From the NCBI RefSeq assembly GCF_000612665.1, contig NZ_HG942084.1:1-64000 (forward strand): DNA of 64,000 nt, written 5' to 3'. The translations under genes were made by a program, and so were the position numbers. Below are positions 63,959 to 64,000 of the stretch, one piece after another (positions within the stretch are counted from its first letter, which is position 1; each line of letters begins with the position of its first letter). The DNA is from Neobacillus dielmonensis (GTDB taxonomy: Bacteria; Bacillota; Bacilli; Bacillales; Cytobacillaceae). The notes under the pieces were generated by a model. It ran no database searches and was not told where the DNA came from. It was given only the letters and a program-made list of their open reading frames with translations.

Positions 63959-64000
63959 TTACTTACACCTCGCCTTCCAAAGCACTATTATGCCATAAAT

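Overview
The window looks like chromosomal DNA of a low-GC, endospore-forming Bacillaceae bacterium (Bacillus/Neobacillus type). Signs of this are strong AGGAGG-type ribosome binding sites, frequent TTG and GTG starts, a tetracistronic gerA-type germinant receptor operon, YqhV, YitT-family proteins, a lipoteichoic acid synthase, a CIRCE-controlled htpG and a Bacillus-style cysH-cysP-sat-cysC operon. I see no rRNA, tRNA, CRISPR array, prophage or complete insertion sequence. Non-coding DNA is punctuated by five copies of one palindromic repeat family.

Layout. 1-5 kb: selB (without other sel genes), coaW, an acetyltransferase, a YkgJ-like protein and an MFS exporter. 5-14 kb: a FAD dehydrogenase, sbcDC, a cold-shock gene with a long leader, and a cobalamin-type radical SAM protein. 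14-21 kb: two large secreted pectin-type polysaccharide-degrading proteins that share a C-terminal domain, with a cre-like operator and a 10-codon leader ORF; the 3.5-kb gene is GC-rich and looks acquired. 21-29 kb: a SulP transporter with an ArsR regulator, a putative structured RNA before an AIM24-family gene, DUF4173 and PadR/HAAS membrane genes, and a VanW lipoprotein. 29-36 kb: an unusual molybdopterin oxidoreductase between two small proteins, then a CYP102-type P450 fusion that has lost its FAD/NADPH reductase half. 36-43 kb: CBS, YitT and AKR genes, then the primary sulfate assimilation operon yezD-cysH-cysP-sat-cysC-sirB. 43-50 kb: a CDF transporter, an MBL hydrolase, htpG, an orphan PAS histidine kinase and a CMD protein. 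50-57 kb: a second sulfur locus. 57-64 kb: the germination operon gerAA-gerAC-gerD-like-gerAB, yqhV and ltaS.

The most interesting system is the second sulfur locus. One operon (comA, histidine phosphatase, cysH2, sat2, cysC2) encodes every step from sulfate to sulfite, then the addition of sulfite to phosphoenolpyruvate, plus a phosphatase. It is flanked by a YitE-like membrane protein, an MFS exporter and a TSUP (sulfite-exporter family) protein. This resembles the B. subtilis yit locus for spore 3-sulfolactate, except that the ComB phosphatase is replaced by an unrelated histidine phosphatase and a dedicated APS kinase has been added.

The primary sulfate operon is odd in its own way. Its yezD and cysP genes appear to use near-cognate start codons (CTG and ACG) behind poly-G ribosome binding sites, and an intrinsic terminator sits between yezD and cysH. 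All functions are inferred from reading the sequence; no database search was run.
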